This document shows positions 38,495 through 49,469 of a DNA stretch of 64,000 bases, piece by piece. How positions within the stretch are numbered: position 1 is the first letter of the stretch; each line of letters begins with the position of its first letter. Source of the stretch: Isoetes taiwanensis. Taxonomy: Eukaryota; Streptophyta; Lycopodiopsida; Isoetales; Isoetaceae. A model generated the notes under the pieces. That model was not told the origin of the DNA. It saw only the letters and a program-made list of their open reading frames with translations, and did no database searches. Made by a program: the position numbers and the translations under genes. The stretch lies in the NCBI GenBank assembly GCA_021234155.1, contig JAJEKV010000018.1, positions 13,683,552 through 13,747,551 of the forward strand, read 5' to 3'.

Positions 38495-41316
38495 ATTGAT
38501 TTTGTCATCCGCGGAGACCAATTGGCCTATGGGACTCAAATAAGGAATACATCAATCGTATTACTACTAGGATTAAAAAACCCCCGTCCCAGAGGGTTTT
38601 CGAGTGAAAAACCTTGGTAGTAATAGGTATATTGAGAGACTGTACAATGATATATGATAATGGTACATTATGATATATCTCAGTACATCGTCTGAGGACA
38701 TAAATGAGTGTGGGCATCTATGATGTCCCGGATATAAGATCCTGGTGAGCCCACTGACATTATATCCAACAGTGCATGCAGTTGCTGGTTAGGCAGGATC
38801 AACTCAGTATAGCTGGCGCGAATATGACTGAATGCTTATGGCTTTCATCTTCAATAGCACCTTGTTGGCAACACAGACATAGTCTATCCTCCCGTGCCTC
38901 CTGAGCCCATCTGCCTGTCTCAATTCACAAGAGATGTGCATCTGTGTGAATAGAAGCTATCAGTCTGCACTTTTTTCAGTGGCAAATATGTATGGAAGTA
39001 GGTTGTGGATCAAGTGCAAGCGTGGAGTTGATCTGGACCTTATAGTGCATTGTCTTGACATGTTCAAGGGCACTAGTATCCCAAAGCTTGCTGAGGAAGC
39101 AAGCATCTAGGTATTGCCGCAGCTGATGGTGGTCCTCTTTAGTTTCAACTTGGATGCATCTATGCTCTTGTACGTCCCATCTGGAGAACCACTATGCTCG
39201 TCTCTCCTTCCAGCACGTTTTGAGATGCTGCAGACCCATGGCCACAGTATAAGCCAGATTGGGGAGATGTTCATTGCCCATACCAGCCACCTTATGGAAG
39301 TAAGTAATGTGGCAGTCAAGTGCGACTCGCTAAAGAGGCACGAAACTTGTCTCCTGCAGAAGGATCTGATATGGAATTATGGATTTCACCCCAAGCACCC
39401 GTGCCAAAATGGCCTTCTATATCTGCTCTAGTTTATTCCAAGTGGCAGGGGATATGACAGGAATCCAGACTTTGACCCCATATAAAAGAACGGGTTCCAT
39501 CAAGGCCCTGAACAAGTGGGACAGATGGGGTTAGTTATACAACTCTGCTTTGTAGTTATTATTCTGCATCGCATAAAGTGCCTTCCAACCCGCGGTCACC
39601 CGTAATAGAATGGAAGTGCCCCAGTATGTGGTAGTGGAGAACTCTATGCCCAGGTACTTGTAAGTATGCGCCACCTACACATTTTGCCCATGATAAGTGA
39701 AGGAGTGAAGCCTTGGCTGACGCGAAGATGAGAAAAGCAAAACCTTAGTCTTGGCCAAATTGACCCTCATTCTAGTGGCCCGATAAAAACTATTCAGGAC
39801 ATATAGGTGCTGCTGCTTGGCATCCGGGGTGTGGGCTAGGAGGTCCACATCATCTGCATATATGAGCTGCCTAATTATCTGATGCACAAGCCGAGCTCCT
39901 TCACCCCCGCAGCAGCAAGCTACCCTTCCAATTAATCAATGAAAAGGCCAAACAATATTGGGGAGAGCGGGCATCCTTGGCGGACACCAATACTACTATT
40001 GACAGGATGTCCTGTCAGTGTCAGCCGGCTGGAACATGTCCCATAAAGTCTGTATACCACATTTTGAAAGTCTTCAGGGGCTCCCAACTGTCTTAGTATT
40101 TCCCACAACTTTTCTCTAGGCACATTGTCAAAGGCCTTTGCAAAGTCGACGAAACGGCAGTAGAAATCCTAGCGACGGTTCTTGCTAATCTCAACCAAGG
40201 TCCAGAGCGTAAATATGTGGTCAATGGTGGAGTGTCGGGGCCTGAATCCTGCTTGTGTGAGCGCTCTCACTTCTGTTTCCTCTGTCCATGTCATCAATTG
40301 TTGTTCAAGGATGCTGGTCATTTGTTTTGCAAAGAGTGAAATGATCATGATTGTCCTATAGTTGGCTGGGATGTGTGGTTCTCATGCCTTGTAGATGGGG
40401 ACTACTCTACTAGTGGTCCACTATAGGGAAAATCCTTCTTGTAATGCCCTATTCAATATTACGGTCAGGATGGACACTATTGGTAGTCCCGCCCACTTGA
40501 GCAGCTCTGTCTGCATGCCATCCAAGTCTGTCGTCTTGCCATTGGCGAGATGCTACATTTGCCTATGTGATTTCCAAGGTCGGGCCCGTTTGGAGAGGTA
40601 CCTCTAGCCGGACCCCAGGAGGATCATAGAGCTAGTGCAAGTATTGCACCCATTGGTCCAGACTGATATTTCTTGCAAGCTGCAGAGACTTGCTCAGCAC
40701 CTTTCTCCAAAATGTTCTGGGATGCCTCTCCAGAAGGTTTTCCTCTGATGCATTGCATCAAATTATTGATTAAAGATTGTAGTTCCCGAGATCTTTCGGG
40801 GGCAGCTTCTAGCAAAGCATCCCTCCGCGGCCGTCATAAGCACTGTCACCAACTATTCAGTCTGTTGCTGTAGCGTGGGGAGCTGCAGAATTTTCACTAA
40901 GTCAGATATTAGCATCTGGGCATAAGTCATCGCGCAGTTGTAATCCAGCCGCAGCTGCGGCAATCGAGGGGTTGGATCACATGTGGTCCGAACAGACTGC
41001 TAATCCATTTGGAGAAAAAATAGTTGGTGATCTTAGTCAATCTCTTCATCTCTATTATTTGTGCCTACTCGGAGCTGGGCGATGAGGTGCAGATCTTGTT
41101 CAGCCACCAGCATGTAATCATACTGGAGTCGCCTCCCTGATTTTTCTGTCTGCATATGTAGCCGGCAAATAGAGGCCATTGTGCCAAACCATAACATATG
41201 ACTAAATTGAAGCCGACCATATCGCGTGATTTGATGGGGGCCATCGTGCCCAAGCAGTCTCTCCAAGATGGAGCTGCAGGACGTCTTCTGGCAATGAAAT
41301 CTTCGAGTAGCACAAC

Positions 41317-41318
<2 letters not shown>

Positions 41319-41353
<35 letters not shown>

Positions 41354-41513
41354 TAAGATTTTTATTTTTATTAATATAAAATTGGTACAAAGCCCTTATT
41401 CACCCAATTAGCGAAGAGCATAGTAAGATACACAGCCAGCCACTGCAGTACTCTATTGGAGGTCTCTCAACCTCTTCCTTGCTCATTAGTACTATGGGGG
41501 CCACTGCTTTTCC
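41319..41513 (-). mobile_element. Short poly(A) retro-insertion with 21-bp target duplication
   Basis: The 21-bp sequence aatcttcgagtagcacaact(c) stands on both sides (41298-41318 and 41514-41534). The insert of 195 bp ends, on the minus strand, in about 27 A residues. This is the mark of LINE-driven target-primed insertion. The body contains TTTGTACCAATTTTATATTAAT, which looks like a LINE or mRNA 3' end. I cannot name the source. It is younger than the LINE it interrupts. Confidence 0.85.
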
Positions 41514-41649
41514 AATCTTCGAGTAGCACAACTCTGCCACCTGCTTGTACAGCTGTATGTCGTCATATAGATCGACATACGGATCCATCCGATCCACATC
41601 TGTGTTGTAGCGATAAAAGTTGATATGGAAAGTAGCATGTTGTAAGAGC

Positions 41650-41905
41650 GTAAAAGCATGAAAGGGTGTCTAGAAATGTATCCCTTTTGGTACATGTGGC
41701 TATATTACACAAATCACCCAAAGTACCCAAAAAGTACGTGCATAGCCAAAAAATATTCGAAATTTAGCTTAAATGCATATGCAAAGTACATAAAATAAAA
41801 AAGTGTATGTTTATACAAACAAAAAATAACCAAAATGTACGTGAAAAGTATCCATATTTGTACATCAATTCAGTACAATGTACGTACACCCTTTCATGCT
41901 TTTAC
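41650..41905. mobile_element. MITE 1, 256 bp
   Basis: Terminal inverted repeats gtaaaagcatgaaagggtgt (41650-41669) and its exact complement (41886-41905). The inner part is AT-rich and non-coding, with several imperfect gtac/tacgtac words. The tips resemble those of MITEs 2 and 3 in this window. The target duplication is unclear. Confidence 0.75.
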
Positions 41906-42225
41906 CCAAGAAAGAAACTGTCACCACTGCGGTTCTGCACTAGGACCCAGAGGTAACGGTTGTGTCTGTCTGTCTTCTGCAATGAAATTGATGGTGCCAA
42001 GTTTGTGCAGTAGTAATAGGCGACACCTTCATGTCCCCGCTTGCTCGTGCACTCATTGAAGAATGAGTAGTGCTAATATCCTGGTAAGTCTAGTATCCAG
42101 TGCCCAACATGTTTCCAAATTTTCATAAGAAAGATGAGATCCATGTCTGCAACAATGGAGTTGAGACTATTTCCCTTATGACAAGGGACGCCCCTGCAAT
42201 TCCAGGAGACCATGTGCAAGCACTA

Positions 42226-43615
42226 TCCCTATTTGATGGTCGGGTTAGCAGTGGCAACAAGGGGGGCAGCATCAACGCGATGTGCAAGAGTAGTAGGAGT
42301 AGCAATAGCAGAAACAACAACAGCCCAAAGGGTGACAATATGTGTGGGTGCAGCGGTAGAAGCGGTAGGCATATGCTGAGCAGAAGTGGCTGCAACAGGA
42401 GCAGTAGTCTCACCATCAACTTCAACATTAGGTGCAACAGCAGCTTTAGGAGCCTGAGTAGCAGATGTGGTAGCAGCATCCCAAGGGATTTTAGCAGCTC
42501 TGTGCATCGCATCCCCAACATCAACATTGGGTGGCCTGAACATTCGCGCATTGCATTGGAACAAGAGCTAACTCCCTTCTATGTTGTTCCTGTTGTCGAG
42601 GGGCGAGGTCGTGATCGACATAAATCGGTTTCTTACCAGTGCATCAACAACTGTGAATTTGACAATGCATGGACGGTCTTGGTGCCAAACAACATGGCAG
42701 TTAGCCCGAGCAATGTGTATAGGGGCATGAAACCTCATATGTGACAGGCCCATTGTGTGTAGCCGCTCAATGAGGTGCTCCCCCTCCACTTCAAGGAGGC
42801 CTCGAATTACCACATTATGTCTCCTACAACTCTGTTCTTGTTGCTCACTAAGTCGCGAGGCAATATTCTCTGTCTTCGCACATGTTCTTAGTTGCTTGCT
42901 GGGGGCTGCTTGCTGATTGTGCTGAGCCCCCGGTTGCTGTCGGGGAGGGGTAGCATTGGCATGAGCTGGATCAGCCGTTGTAGCTTGCTGAGTGGCCTTC
43001 CCTCCCTGCAGTTCAGACCTGAGCTCTTGCTGGAGCCTGTCTTGCCTTGTCGGACCATGCATGCATTGCTGGATCTGCTCGTGAGCCTCTGCATGTAGGC
43101 CCTTGCCCTGCTGAGTGACCGCGACACGCAGCCCTTACCTCGTGATACTACTTGTTTGCCATATGCTCCAATCCCTGAAGTTTGGAGGCCATCTTCGCTT
43201 TCTTAGCCAAGAAGTGTCCTGCGCATTGTTGAGCTTGTCTTGGAGAGTCTGGAAGTTTGCATCTCGCTGGCTGCCTGTAAGGTCTTTTGGACTGTGGCTA
43301 CCCTCTCTTCTACCTCTGTGTGGAGTAGCGACAGATTTGTCCGGGTCTCCCTCTCGAATTGTTCCCTACCTCAAGCTATGGTATCCATTCTGGCAGACAG
43401 GGTTTCCAGTGTGGTATTGAGATTTGCAAGCTGCGCTCTGTCTTGCTGCCTTTCAATGTCTGCTAGACGATGGCCATCCTTAAGCTGTTGAATGCGGATC
43501 TCCATGCTGGAAATGCTCTACTTTTTTGTGATGAGTTGCTTTTTGAGTAGTCTGGGTATGGAGGCCTGCACTTCTTCTGTCAAAGATGGAATCCGGATTG
43601 TGTTGCCTTCCACCA
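42226..43615 (-). pseudogene. LINE ORF1 pseudogene
   Basis: The minus strand starts MVEGNTIRIPSLTEEVQ near 43612. A stretch rich in Gln/Glu/Leu/Arg (about 43480-43130, such as LADIERQQDRAQLANL) looks like a coiled coil. From 42568 to 43062 an open part carries CRRHNVVIRGLLEVEGEHL, IHIARANCHVV and PCIVKFTVVDALVRNRF. That is the layout of the L1 ORF1 RNA-binding domain (RRxNxVIxGxPE, AHR, PxxIxVKF). At least three in-frame stops are present. The product would have bound LINE RNA. Confidence 0.7.
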
Positions 43616-43640
43616 TCGCTTGGATCTGCTTCTAGTGATA

Positions 43641-44515
43641 GAGAAATAACTAGAAGGTTTATATAAAATTCAAGGCTATGATATGTGGCAAGGGGCAAGA
43701 TCAAATGTCAGTTGATGTATGGAAATAGAAAGGCAAAATGATGCTAAGTACTTGAGGTACCATAACAAGGGGTCTTCCAAACTCTAGTTCCATTAACTTC
43801 CAACTTCCACCAAGTATCTTCCAAGCTTCAAGCACCCAAAATCTTCTAGTGCATGATCTATCTTCAAGGCAAGTTCCCTTCCAAATTTGATTTCAATATC
43901 AATGTCCCCTATCAAGGTCTTCAATCTCAAATCTAAGAACTCAAATAGAAACAAAGGTTAGTATGTTGCCCAATGGGGGCAACTGGGAGTGCAAATGAGA
44001 AAATCAATTTTAGGTGAAGATACTACTATAATCCTATGGTTTCAAGAGGCATTTTCATGAGCTTTAATTGCATGTTTGAAGGAGCATATGAAAGAATACG
44101 AATTGTTGTAATGTTAGAAAGTTTTGGCACCTGTAAATATGCCTAAGCGAGCTAAGGATTTGCAGAAATTTGGCAACGATCGGGCCGCCACAAAGTTCAG
44201 GCATATTCGTAAAGTAGGCATGAAATGTGAAGGTCTACAACAATAAGTGATGATGACGAGTTTGAGTTTCCTCCTCTAGATGTTGTTGAAGAAAACATGG
44301 AGGAATGAGAAGAAGATGCCATCATGGATGAGAAGGTCATGGACATAAAAGAATAAATATAGTTCTATATATGAGAGACCGATTATGAGTTTCTGATTTT
44401 AGTATCCTCAAAACGTTCAGGTTATACATTTATAAGGGTCATTACACACCATTGGTTATGCTAGGTTAAATGTTAAATTTTTAGGATAATGACGTTCAAG
44501 AATTTGAACCATTAA
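43641..44515. other. About 870 bp without a gene
   Basis: No recognisable gene. Around 44240-44330 a short acidic-looking piece (gatgatgacgagtttgag... gaagaagatgcc) might be a decayed exon, but no frame stays open and I do not recognise it. Confidence 0.5.
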
Positions 44516-44521
44516 ATTAAA

Positions 44522-45272
44522 CCCCCCGACCCCCCAGTTGTTTTTGCTGATATTCGCGCGGGCGTCCAATGGTTAGCAAGGAGCCCCAAATATATACGCC
44601 AATATATGTGTATCGTACATGTGTACAATGCATATCACAACCTTTGGATTAATTGTGTATTTGAAATCGACAGTTTACTAAAACTTACTAAAAAATAAGT
44701 TGCGTCTAATGATGGTTGGGATTGTCTAAAACAGACATCCAATGGTCCGAGCCTACCGATGGACATCCTGGGTGAAAGCATGCTACGGTGTACCACTTTT
44801 GGAACCCTCAAAAGTACCTACACTGGGTACTTTGAAAACTGGTACTTTCTGTTTTTTCTTCCCATTAAAATCAATCCAAAATTTTTGAATTGAAGGTCAA
44901 TAACATGTCAATCTATAATAGTAGATGATAACAATACTATTAGAGACAAAGATGAATGAATCAACTCTCAAACTTATTGTTTATTGAGACATTTATGCAA
45001 GTTCCTAGTACCCAGTGTTGGGTACTCTTTTGGGTAGTTTTGCACTCCCTAAAAAGAACTTTATATGGTACACCCTAGCATGCTTTCACCCTCCTGCACG
45101 AATATCAGCAAAAACAACCATGGTTCATTTTCTTAATATGTTTGATGCCCCTTTCAATGGTTCGATGTGCTATATTAATATATTATTATTAATAAGCTAC
45201 ACAATCTGTACGGAATAAATATAAATGTTGTATGAAATATTGTGAATGTTGTATTGGGGGGTCGGGGGGGGG
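44522..45272. mobile_element. Inverted-repeat element with a nested MITE
   Basis: The left arm is ccccccgacccccc (44522-44535) followed by agttgtttttgctgatattcg (44536-44556). The right arms are cgaatatcagcaaaaacaac (45099-45118) and ggggggtcgggggggg (45256-45272), separated by about 137 bp that may be a further insertion. MITE 2 sits inside the arms. No coding capacity was seen. Confidence 0.55.
44771..45090. mobile_element. MITE 2, 320 bp
   Basis: The 24-bp inverted repeats ggtgaaagcatgctacggtg(tacc) at 44771-44794 and their complement at 45067-45090 differ at one base. Similar tips are present in MITE 1 and MITE 3. A second, looser inner symmetry, gtacctacactgggtac and agtacccagtgttgggtac, lies near 44812 and 45005. 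Confidence 0.8.
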
Positions 45273-45400
45273 ACCTGATAATAATAATAGAGCCCTAAAT
45301 CTTAAATACTTCAAATTCAAGCATCAATAAATATGTATTAACTTGAATAATATGGGAATTGGAGTTGTTCGCGAATGTTTATTAAGATGGTTAGTCAAAT

Positions 45401-45506
45401 TCTTTCTATGGTGTATTGAAGAATTACTTTTAATTTTCACGATCAGTCCAAAATCTTTCTATGGTGTATTGAAGAATTACTTTTAATTTTCACGATCAGT
45501 CCAAAA
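45401..45506. repeat. 53-bp tandem duplication
   Basis: The unit starting tctttctatggtgtattg occurs twice back to back (45401-45453 and 45454-45506) without differences. Confidence 0.95.
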
Positions 45507-45630
45507 CACCAAAGCCCCAACCTTAAACCCTAATTATATGACAACCTAAACCTTAAATCCCTAAACTTGTAAATTTGTAAATCCTAAACCCTATGGGTGG
45601 TTGATGTCAAGACATTAGTAGCAATGAATC

Positions 45631-46603
45631 GGGCGTGGAAGGTAGTCCAGCAGGTGATTACATTTGATTGGGAAGCTTGTCTCCAGGCATCTTCCCCCTT
45701 TCTGTGGTTGCCTTTGTATACTCATGGACAACTACACCCAGTGGTAGAATTTATGCATGCGCATTCCCAAGCGAGGTGGAGGAGAGCAGGTATTATTTCT
45801 ATTGAACAGTGGTATTTTGGTATTGACATTGCTCCTTGGCAATGGTTTCAAGAGAAATATGGGTTGTTGGATAAAGATATCAGTATATGGGCTTATGTAG
45901 CAAGTGCTCTTCCTTTAATTAAGAAGGTTGGTGACAAGAGATGCTGGAACTTTGTTCAAGGTATTAAAGAAGGCAAGAAGCTAGTAAGTTCATGCTACAG
46001 ATTGCTTACCTCCTCCAGTACTTTACCACCTTCTCGAAAATGGCACTTACAGACTTTGCCTTCTCAATGGCAATCCATCTGGAACCTTGTTTGGTCTAAA
46101 TATAATCCTCCAAAGGTAAATGTTCTACTTTGGCAGGTGATTCATCGCTCTTTGAGAGTGAATGAGATGGTTCATCGCTTTAAGCCGGGAGTAAGCCCAC
46201 TTTGCCCAATGTGTGAGCGGTGCATTGAAACATTGGAGCACTGTTTATAGTTGTGTGCAGAGCTGAGTAGTCTTAGGTCCTGGCTGCATTCTCTTTTTGG
46301 AGTATCTTTGGATAGTCAGCACTTTCTTTTGGGTATTTATCCAAATCAGTGGACTGTTCTAAAAGGATTGCATTTCACATGGCAAAGTCTTGGCTAATAT
46401 GGAGTGTATGGAACAGGCGAAGAAAGGTCTTTTATGATAAGCATATTTCTTCTCAGGTGGTGCTTCAAGAAATTCGTAAGAAGTTGTATAATTGCTTTCA
46501 GATCTCCAATTGGCCTGCTCGTATTAAACTTCCAATATGGAGTGATCATCTAAAAGTGATTGATGCTTCATGGACATTTCTTACTTCTGGAAGTACTGTG
46601 TAA
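45631..46603 (+). pseudogene. LINE ORF2 end with reverse-transcriptase zinc-binding domain
   Basis: The coding part starts within the insertion and is open to 46250. A stop (TAG at 46248-46250) then interrupts it, and the frame resumes at 46349-46603. The key segment is SKYNPPKVNVLLWQVIHRSL followed by CPMCERCIETLEHCL (about 46195-46245), the zf-RVT pattern of plant LINEs (W...P.K...F.W...... L.....L.......C..C.....E...HL). After the stop, MAKSWLIWSVWNRRRKVFYD matches the usual C-terminal W-x-IW-x-R-N. Truncated at birth and without catalytic domains. Confidence 0.85.
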
Positions 46604-46655
46604 TATTTTGAGTGTATAATATGAAGTAAAACACGTTCTTCAAAAAAAAAAAAAA
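45631..46655 (+). mobile_element. 5'-truncated LINE insertion with 17-bp target duplication
   Basis: attagtagcaatgaatc lies at 45614-45630 and again at 46656-46672. The insert ends in a run of 14 A (46642-46655). It carries the C-terminal zinc-binding part of a LINE ORF2. This LINE is a different family from remnants 1-3, as the protein shows no close similarity. Confidence 0.92.
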
Positions 46656-46819
46656 ATTAGTAGCAATGAATCATGACATGTAGTTTGTGAATTTTGTTGG
46701 GTGTTATTATCTTACATATGGATGTCTCTGGTTGCATTATCGTTTTTTGTCTGTTTGATGACGACACCTTCCACAGAATATGCTGCCTGCGAGGACCCAG
46801 GCCGCTAGTCTGCAGTCAA

Positions 46820-46842
46820 CATGGGGTCAAATTGACCCCATG
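46820..46842. other. Perfect 23-nt palindrome
   Basis: catggggtcaa, one A, then ttgaccccatg: an 11-bp stem with a one-base centre. It lies about 300 bp beyond the end of the last frame associated with the decayed Rep gene (minus strand). HUH transposons often carry short terminal or subterminal hairpins, so it could mark an element end; this is a guess. Confidence 0.5.
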
Positions 46843-47139
46843 AAATAGGAGCACAATTTGCACCCCAAACCAAAATACAACTGGCCACCATGCAAACACA
46901 GTATGATAACATAAGCAAATGGCATTACTCTCTGAGAACAAAAACCTTTCTTACAGCAAACAAGTGTCATATGTACATTGACACCATTGCCCCTTCCACA
47001 GACATGATGGCATGAAGCCAAAACATGAAGGGCAAGGATCTAATACAACACAAACACATGTACATGAACTCAAACTCATAACTTTCTCAGGATACAGACA
47101 ACACATATGTACATTCAGAAGACACACCATCAGCAAGCC

Positions 47140-47580
47140 TCAGTTGCGCAGCTCCCCAGAGCGAGCCTGCCTTATCACATTATCTAACGCCCGGATCTCC
47201 TGTGACAAGAGCACCCTTGCAAGGCTCATAAGCGACCTCAGAGTATGAAGTTCAGACGTCGCAACTCCTAGCCACTCCCATGCAACAATGTTCATAGCAC
47301 TGTCAATCGCCATGTAAAACATGCGCAGCTGACGTCTAAGAATACGCATTGAGGCCGCCATCCTATGCATTTCTGTCCCAATCTGAACTAGCTGGTTAAC
47401 GAACTCCTCAGCACAGAATGTCTCCTCCAGTTCCGGTGGATAAACCCGAGCGTCAGGATGAGAGGCATCCATGCTGGAACTGATAAGTGACGGATCTATG
47501 TGCACCACACCGTCACCGGCACCATCCTGGGTGTTCGCATCAACCTCCATTTCTAACCTGCAACAACAAAACCAATACAT
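47140..47580 (-). CDS. Uncharacterised ORF next to the HUH Rep gene
   Basis: An open frame of 146 codons, of which about 136 follow a possible splice acceptor (TTTGTTGTTGCAG|GTTAG at about 47550) and a Met (MEVDANTQD). The first half is acidic. The second half (from about residue 70) is strongly helical, with LVQIGTEMHRMAASMRILRRQL and LHTLRSLMSLARVLL, and could form a coiled coil. I do not recognise the family. It may be the last exon of the Rep gene or a second protein of the same element. Confidence 0.45.
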   Translation of the reverse strand: MYWFCCCRLEMEVDANTQDGAGDGVVHIDPSLISSSMDASHPDARVYPPELEETFCAEEFVNQLVQIGTEMHRMAASMRILRRQLRMFYMAIDSAMNIVAWEWLGVATSELHTLRSLMSLARVLLSQEIRALDNVIRQARSGELRN

Positions 47581-47639
47581 AAAGGGAATTGTACAATCTT
47601 AGAGCAACTAACCGGCCTAGCCAACGGCCATGGTATGGT

Positions 47640-48769
47640 CTTCTGTGTAAACTGGAATGTAATCAGCATCGTGATCAGGTATCTAAACCTCTGGGCTAAA
47701 CGTGGGATCATACAAGTCATGGAAGTTCTCATCAGCCTCATCAGCAGGGACAAAGTCATCCCAATGTCTACACCTGCCAGGTCCATTTCTCTCAACTGGC
47801 ATATAGCCAGCTGACAGCCCATATAGAATTGTTCGGATATCTGAAGGCATACAACGAGCAGGGTTCAGGAGGATTCTCTAAGCAGCACGGACCCTGTGTT
47901 CATTCACATGGGCTGTGTTAGAAGGGATTATCCAGCTACTGGACAGGGTATACTTGCCGCTCCTGATCATTCTAGCCAAGGTAAAAGTGAGGCTTGGTGT
48001 GGCATGGCGACCATCATGATATGAAACGTAATATGCGGCCTTATTCAAGATGTTGCGATTGTCAAGAATACAGAGGCCCTTAGTGTCTCCAGCGCCCCAA
48101 CGCAGATAAAGATCTTTGCCCTTCTGTATCATTGACTCGTTAACATTATGCAAAATGGCACAGGTAATGCACCTTACCAATATCCTTCATACAGTAGCCC
48201 ACCATCCCCTCGAAGCAATGAAGCCTGGTGCTCTTCAATGCCTTGCACACCAGAACCACACCTGCTGACTTGGATGGCCAGTTGAAGTCTCTTTTGATGG
48301 CTTCATTCATGGCTTTGGGAGAATTGAAACGTGCTCTCAAGACACTTTGAACATGAAAATGATCTGTAGACGATCACCGCTCCAACGCAACAGCCCCTGC
48401 TATGCAGTTTCTGTCACAGAAAGAAGACAGAGCCTCATAGAAGCTCAGGGGAACATCCTGGCCTGACAGGCCTAATGTCACGGACACATCAATTGCACCC
48501 CAACTGAAGGACGAATTGGGCATGTCAGGGAGCTGTTGGGTCAGTCCAGAGCTACAGCTGCTGTCCATGGCACCAGCAGGGCGAGTTGGATTCCTCCGAG
48601 CACTAGCAGGCATCGAATTTACAGGCCCTACAGGGTTCATCTCTGCACTACCACACACGCCAGAAGCAACCGGACAAGCAGCCGGGATGGGGGCCTGGCT
48701 TGCCGCACCCCTCACCTTCCTAGCTGCCTTTCTTAAGGACATAACAGAAAAACACAACCTGAACAACAA
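47640..48769 (-). pseudogene. Decayed HUH endonuclease (Rep), replitron-like
   Basis: HUH Reps nick single-stranded DNA through a tyrosine. Read on the minus strand, AIDVSVTL (about 48510-48490) fits motif I. AGAVALER is followed by an in-frame TGA (48374-48376) and then DHFHVQ, whose His-Phe-His (48353-48361) is the metal-binding HUH motif. VGYCMKD with the nucleophile tyrosine at 48194-48196 and the lysine three residues on is the YxxK motif, 53 residues after the HUH. A frameshift near 48165 leads into HNVNES and KDLYLRWG. A further in-frame TAG lies near 47880, and coding-like sequence (RILLNPARCMPSDIRTILYG) goes on to about 47640. The order and the GK-HY-HNV run after motif III resemble replitron-type transposon proteins and, more distantly, CRESS-type Reps. 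Dead as written. Confidence 0.65.
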
Positions 48770-48794
48770 AGAGCAAAGGACAGAAAAAGGCTAA

Positions 48795-49345
48795 CCTGGT
48801 AGAAATCGCTGCCGATCCCAGCTACAAAATTCAAAGCAGTAGCAGCCGACCTGCTTCATGCCCATGCCGCCACCTGCAGGAGCCACAATTAGAAAGCCCA
48901 TGGCAGCCCAGCATCTGCCCATGACCCACGAGCGTCCTTATCCACGATCCGACCTATGCCAATAAAAAAATACTGCTTCTTCCCCTGAATCTGTTGCCAG
49001 CATCAGCTTTCTACAGTTTGACATACGACTACAGCAGCAAACCATTCCAAATCTAGAGTTATGAAAATACGGTTTCTGATCGGCACCAGATTATAGAAAA
49101 ACTTATTTTTGGTAAAGTCATGCTATTTTTCTACTTACATTCCCTTGTAACTTCATCTTGGTGCTTCATTAAAGAATGTATAACCATCCATGCTACACAC
49201 AATCAGAATACTTGCTCTTAAATTTTAAAATTTACTAACTACACGAGAGATGTTGGCAATCATTTTCTTAACACAGTGGTGTTTTGTTTTCTTCATACCA
49301 CCACTAATTTTTATAATACACAGCTGATTCTATCTCTATACTTCC
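48795..49345. other. About 550 bp without a gene
   Basis: No coding frame, RNA gene or repeat recognised. If the Rep gene belongs to a transposon, its 5' end should lie here, but I saw no matching hairpin. Confidence 0.5.
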
Positions 49346-49469
49346 AAAAATGTACTTTCTAGCCTTATTGAACATAACAAAAATGTAATTTCTAGCCTTA
49401 TTGAACATAACAAAAATGTAATTTCTAGCCTTATTGAACATAGCAAAAATGTATTTTCCAGCCTTATGA
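49346..49469. repeat. 33-bp minisatellite, about 3.8 units
   Basis: The unit aaaaatgtaatttctagcc... is repeated from 49346, 49379, 49412 and 49445, the last being partial. Units differ by one to three bases. Confidence 0.92.

Larger units (their letters stand above)
38700..42225 (-). pseudogene. LINE ORF2 pseudogene (endonuclease and reverse transcriptase)
   Basis: Reading on the minus strand, the endonuclease start is seen as VSWNCRG (42191-42211), the usual first box of APE-type LINE endonucleases. RT motifs are FVDFAKAFDNVPREKLW (about 40100-40155), GVRQGCPLSPILFGLFID (39932-39990) and YADD (39849-39860). The C-terminal part (38700-39660) aligns with remnant 1. The frame is broken many times, and two insertions interrupt the endonuclease-to-RT region. 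Confidence 0.8.
38495..43640 (-). mobile_element. LINE remnant 3, nearly full length, decayed
   Basis: On the minus strand the order is ORF1 (coiled coil and RNA-binding region), endonuclease, reverse transcriptase, C-terminal zinc region and 3' UTR. The total is about 5.1 kb including two later insertions (41319-41513 and 41650-41905). Many stops and frameshifts show that it is dead. The ORF1 type is that of L1-like elements. Confidence 0.8.

Noticed and set aside
42100-42744. 214-codon plus-strand frame rich in Ser, Gly and Asn
   Set aside because: Antisense of the LINE ORF1/endonuclease junction, which has recognisable LINE motifs on the minus strand.
45520-45600. Telomere-like CCCTAAA words
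   Set aside because: The words are scattered and degenerate; no array. So there is no support for a telomeric location of the Penelope-like elements.
49346-49469. CRISPR-like array
   Set aside because: The 33-bp units are directly adjacent with no spacers; a minisatellite in a plant genome.
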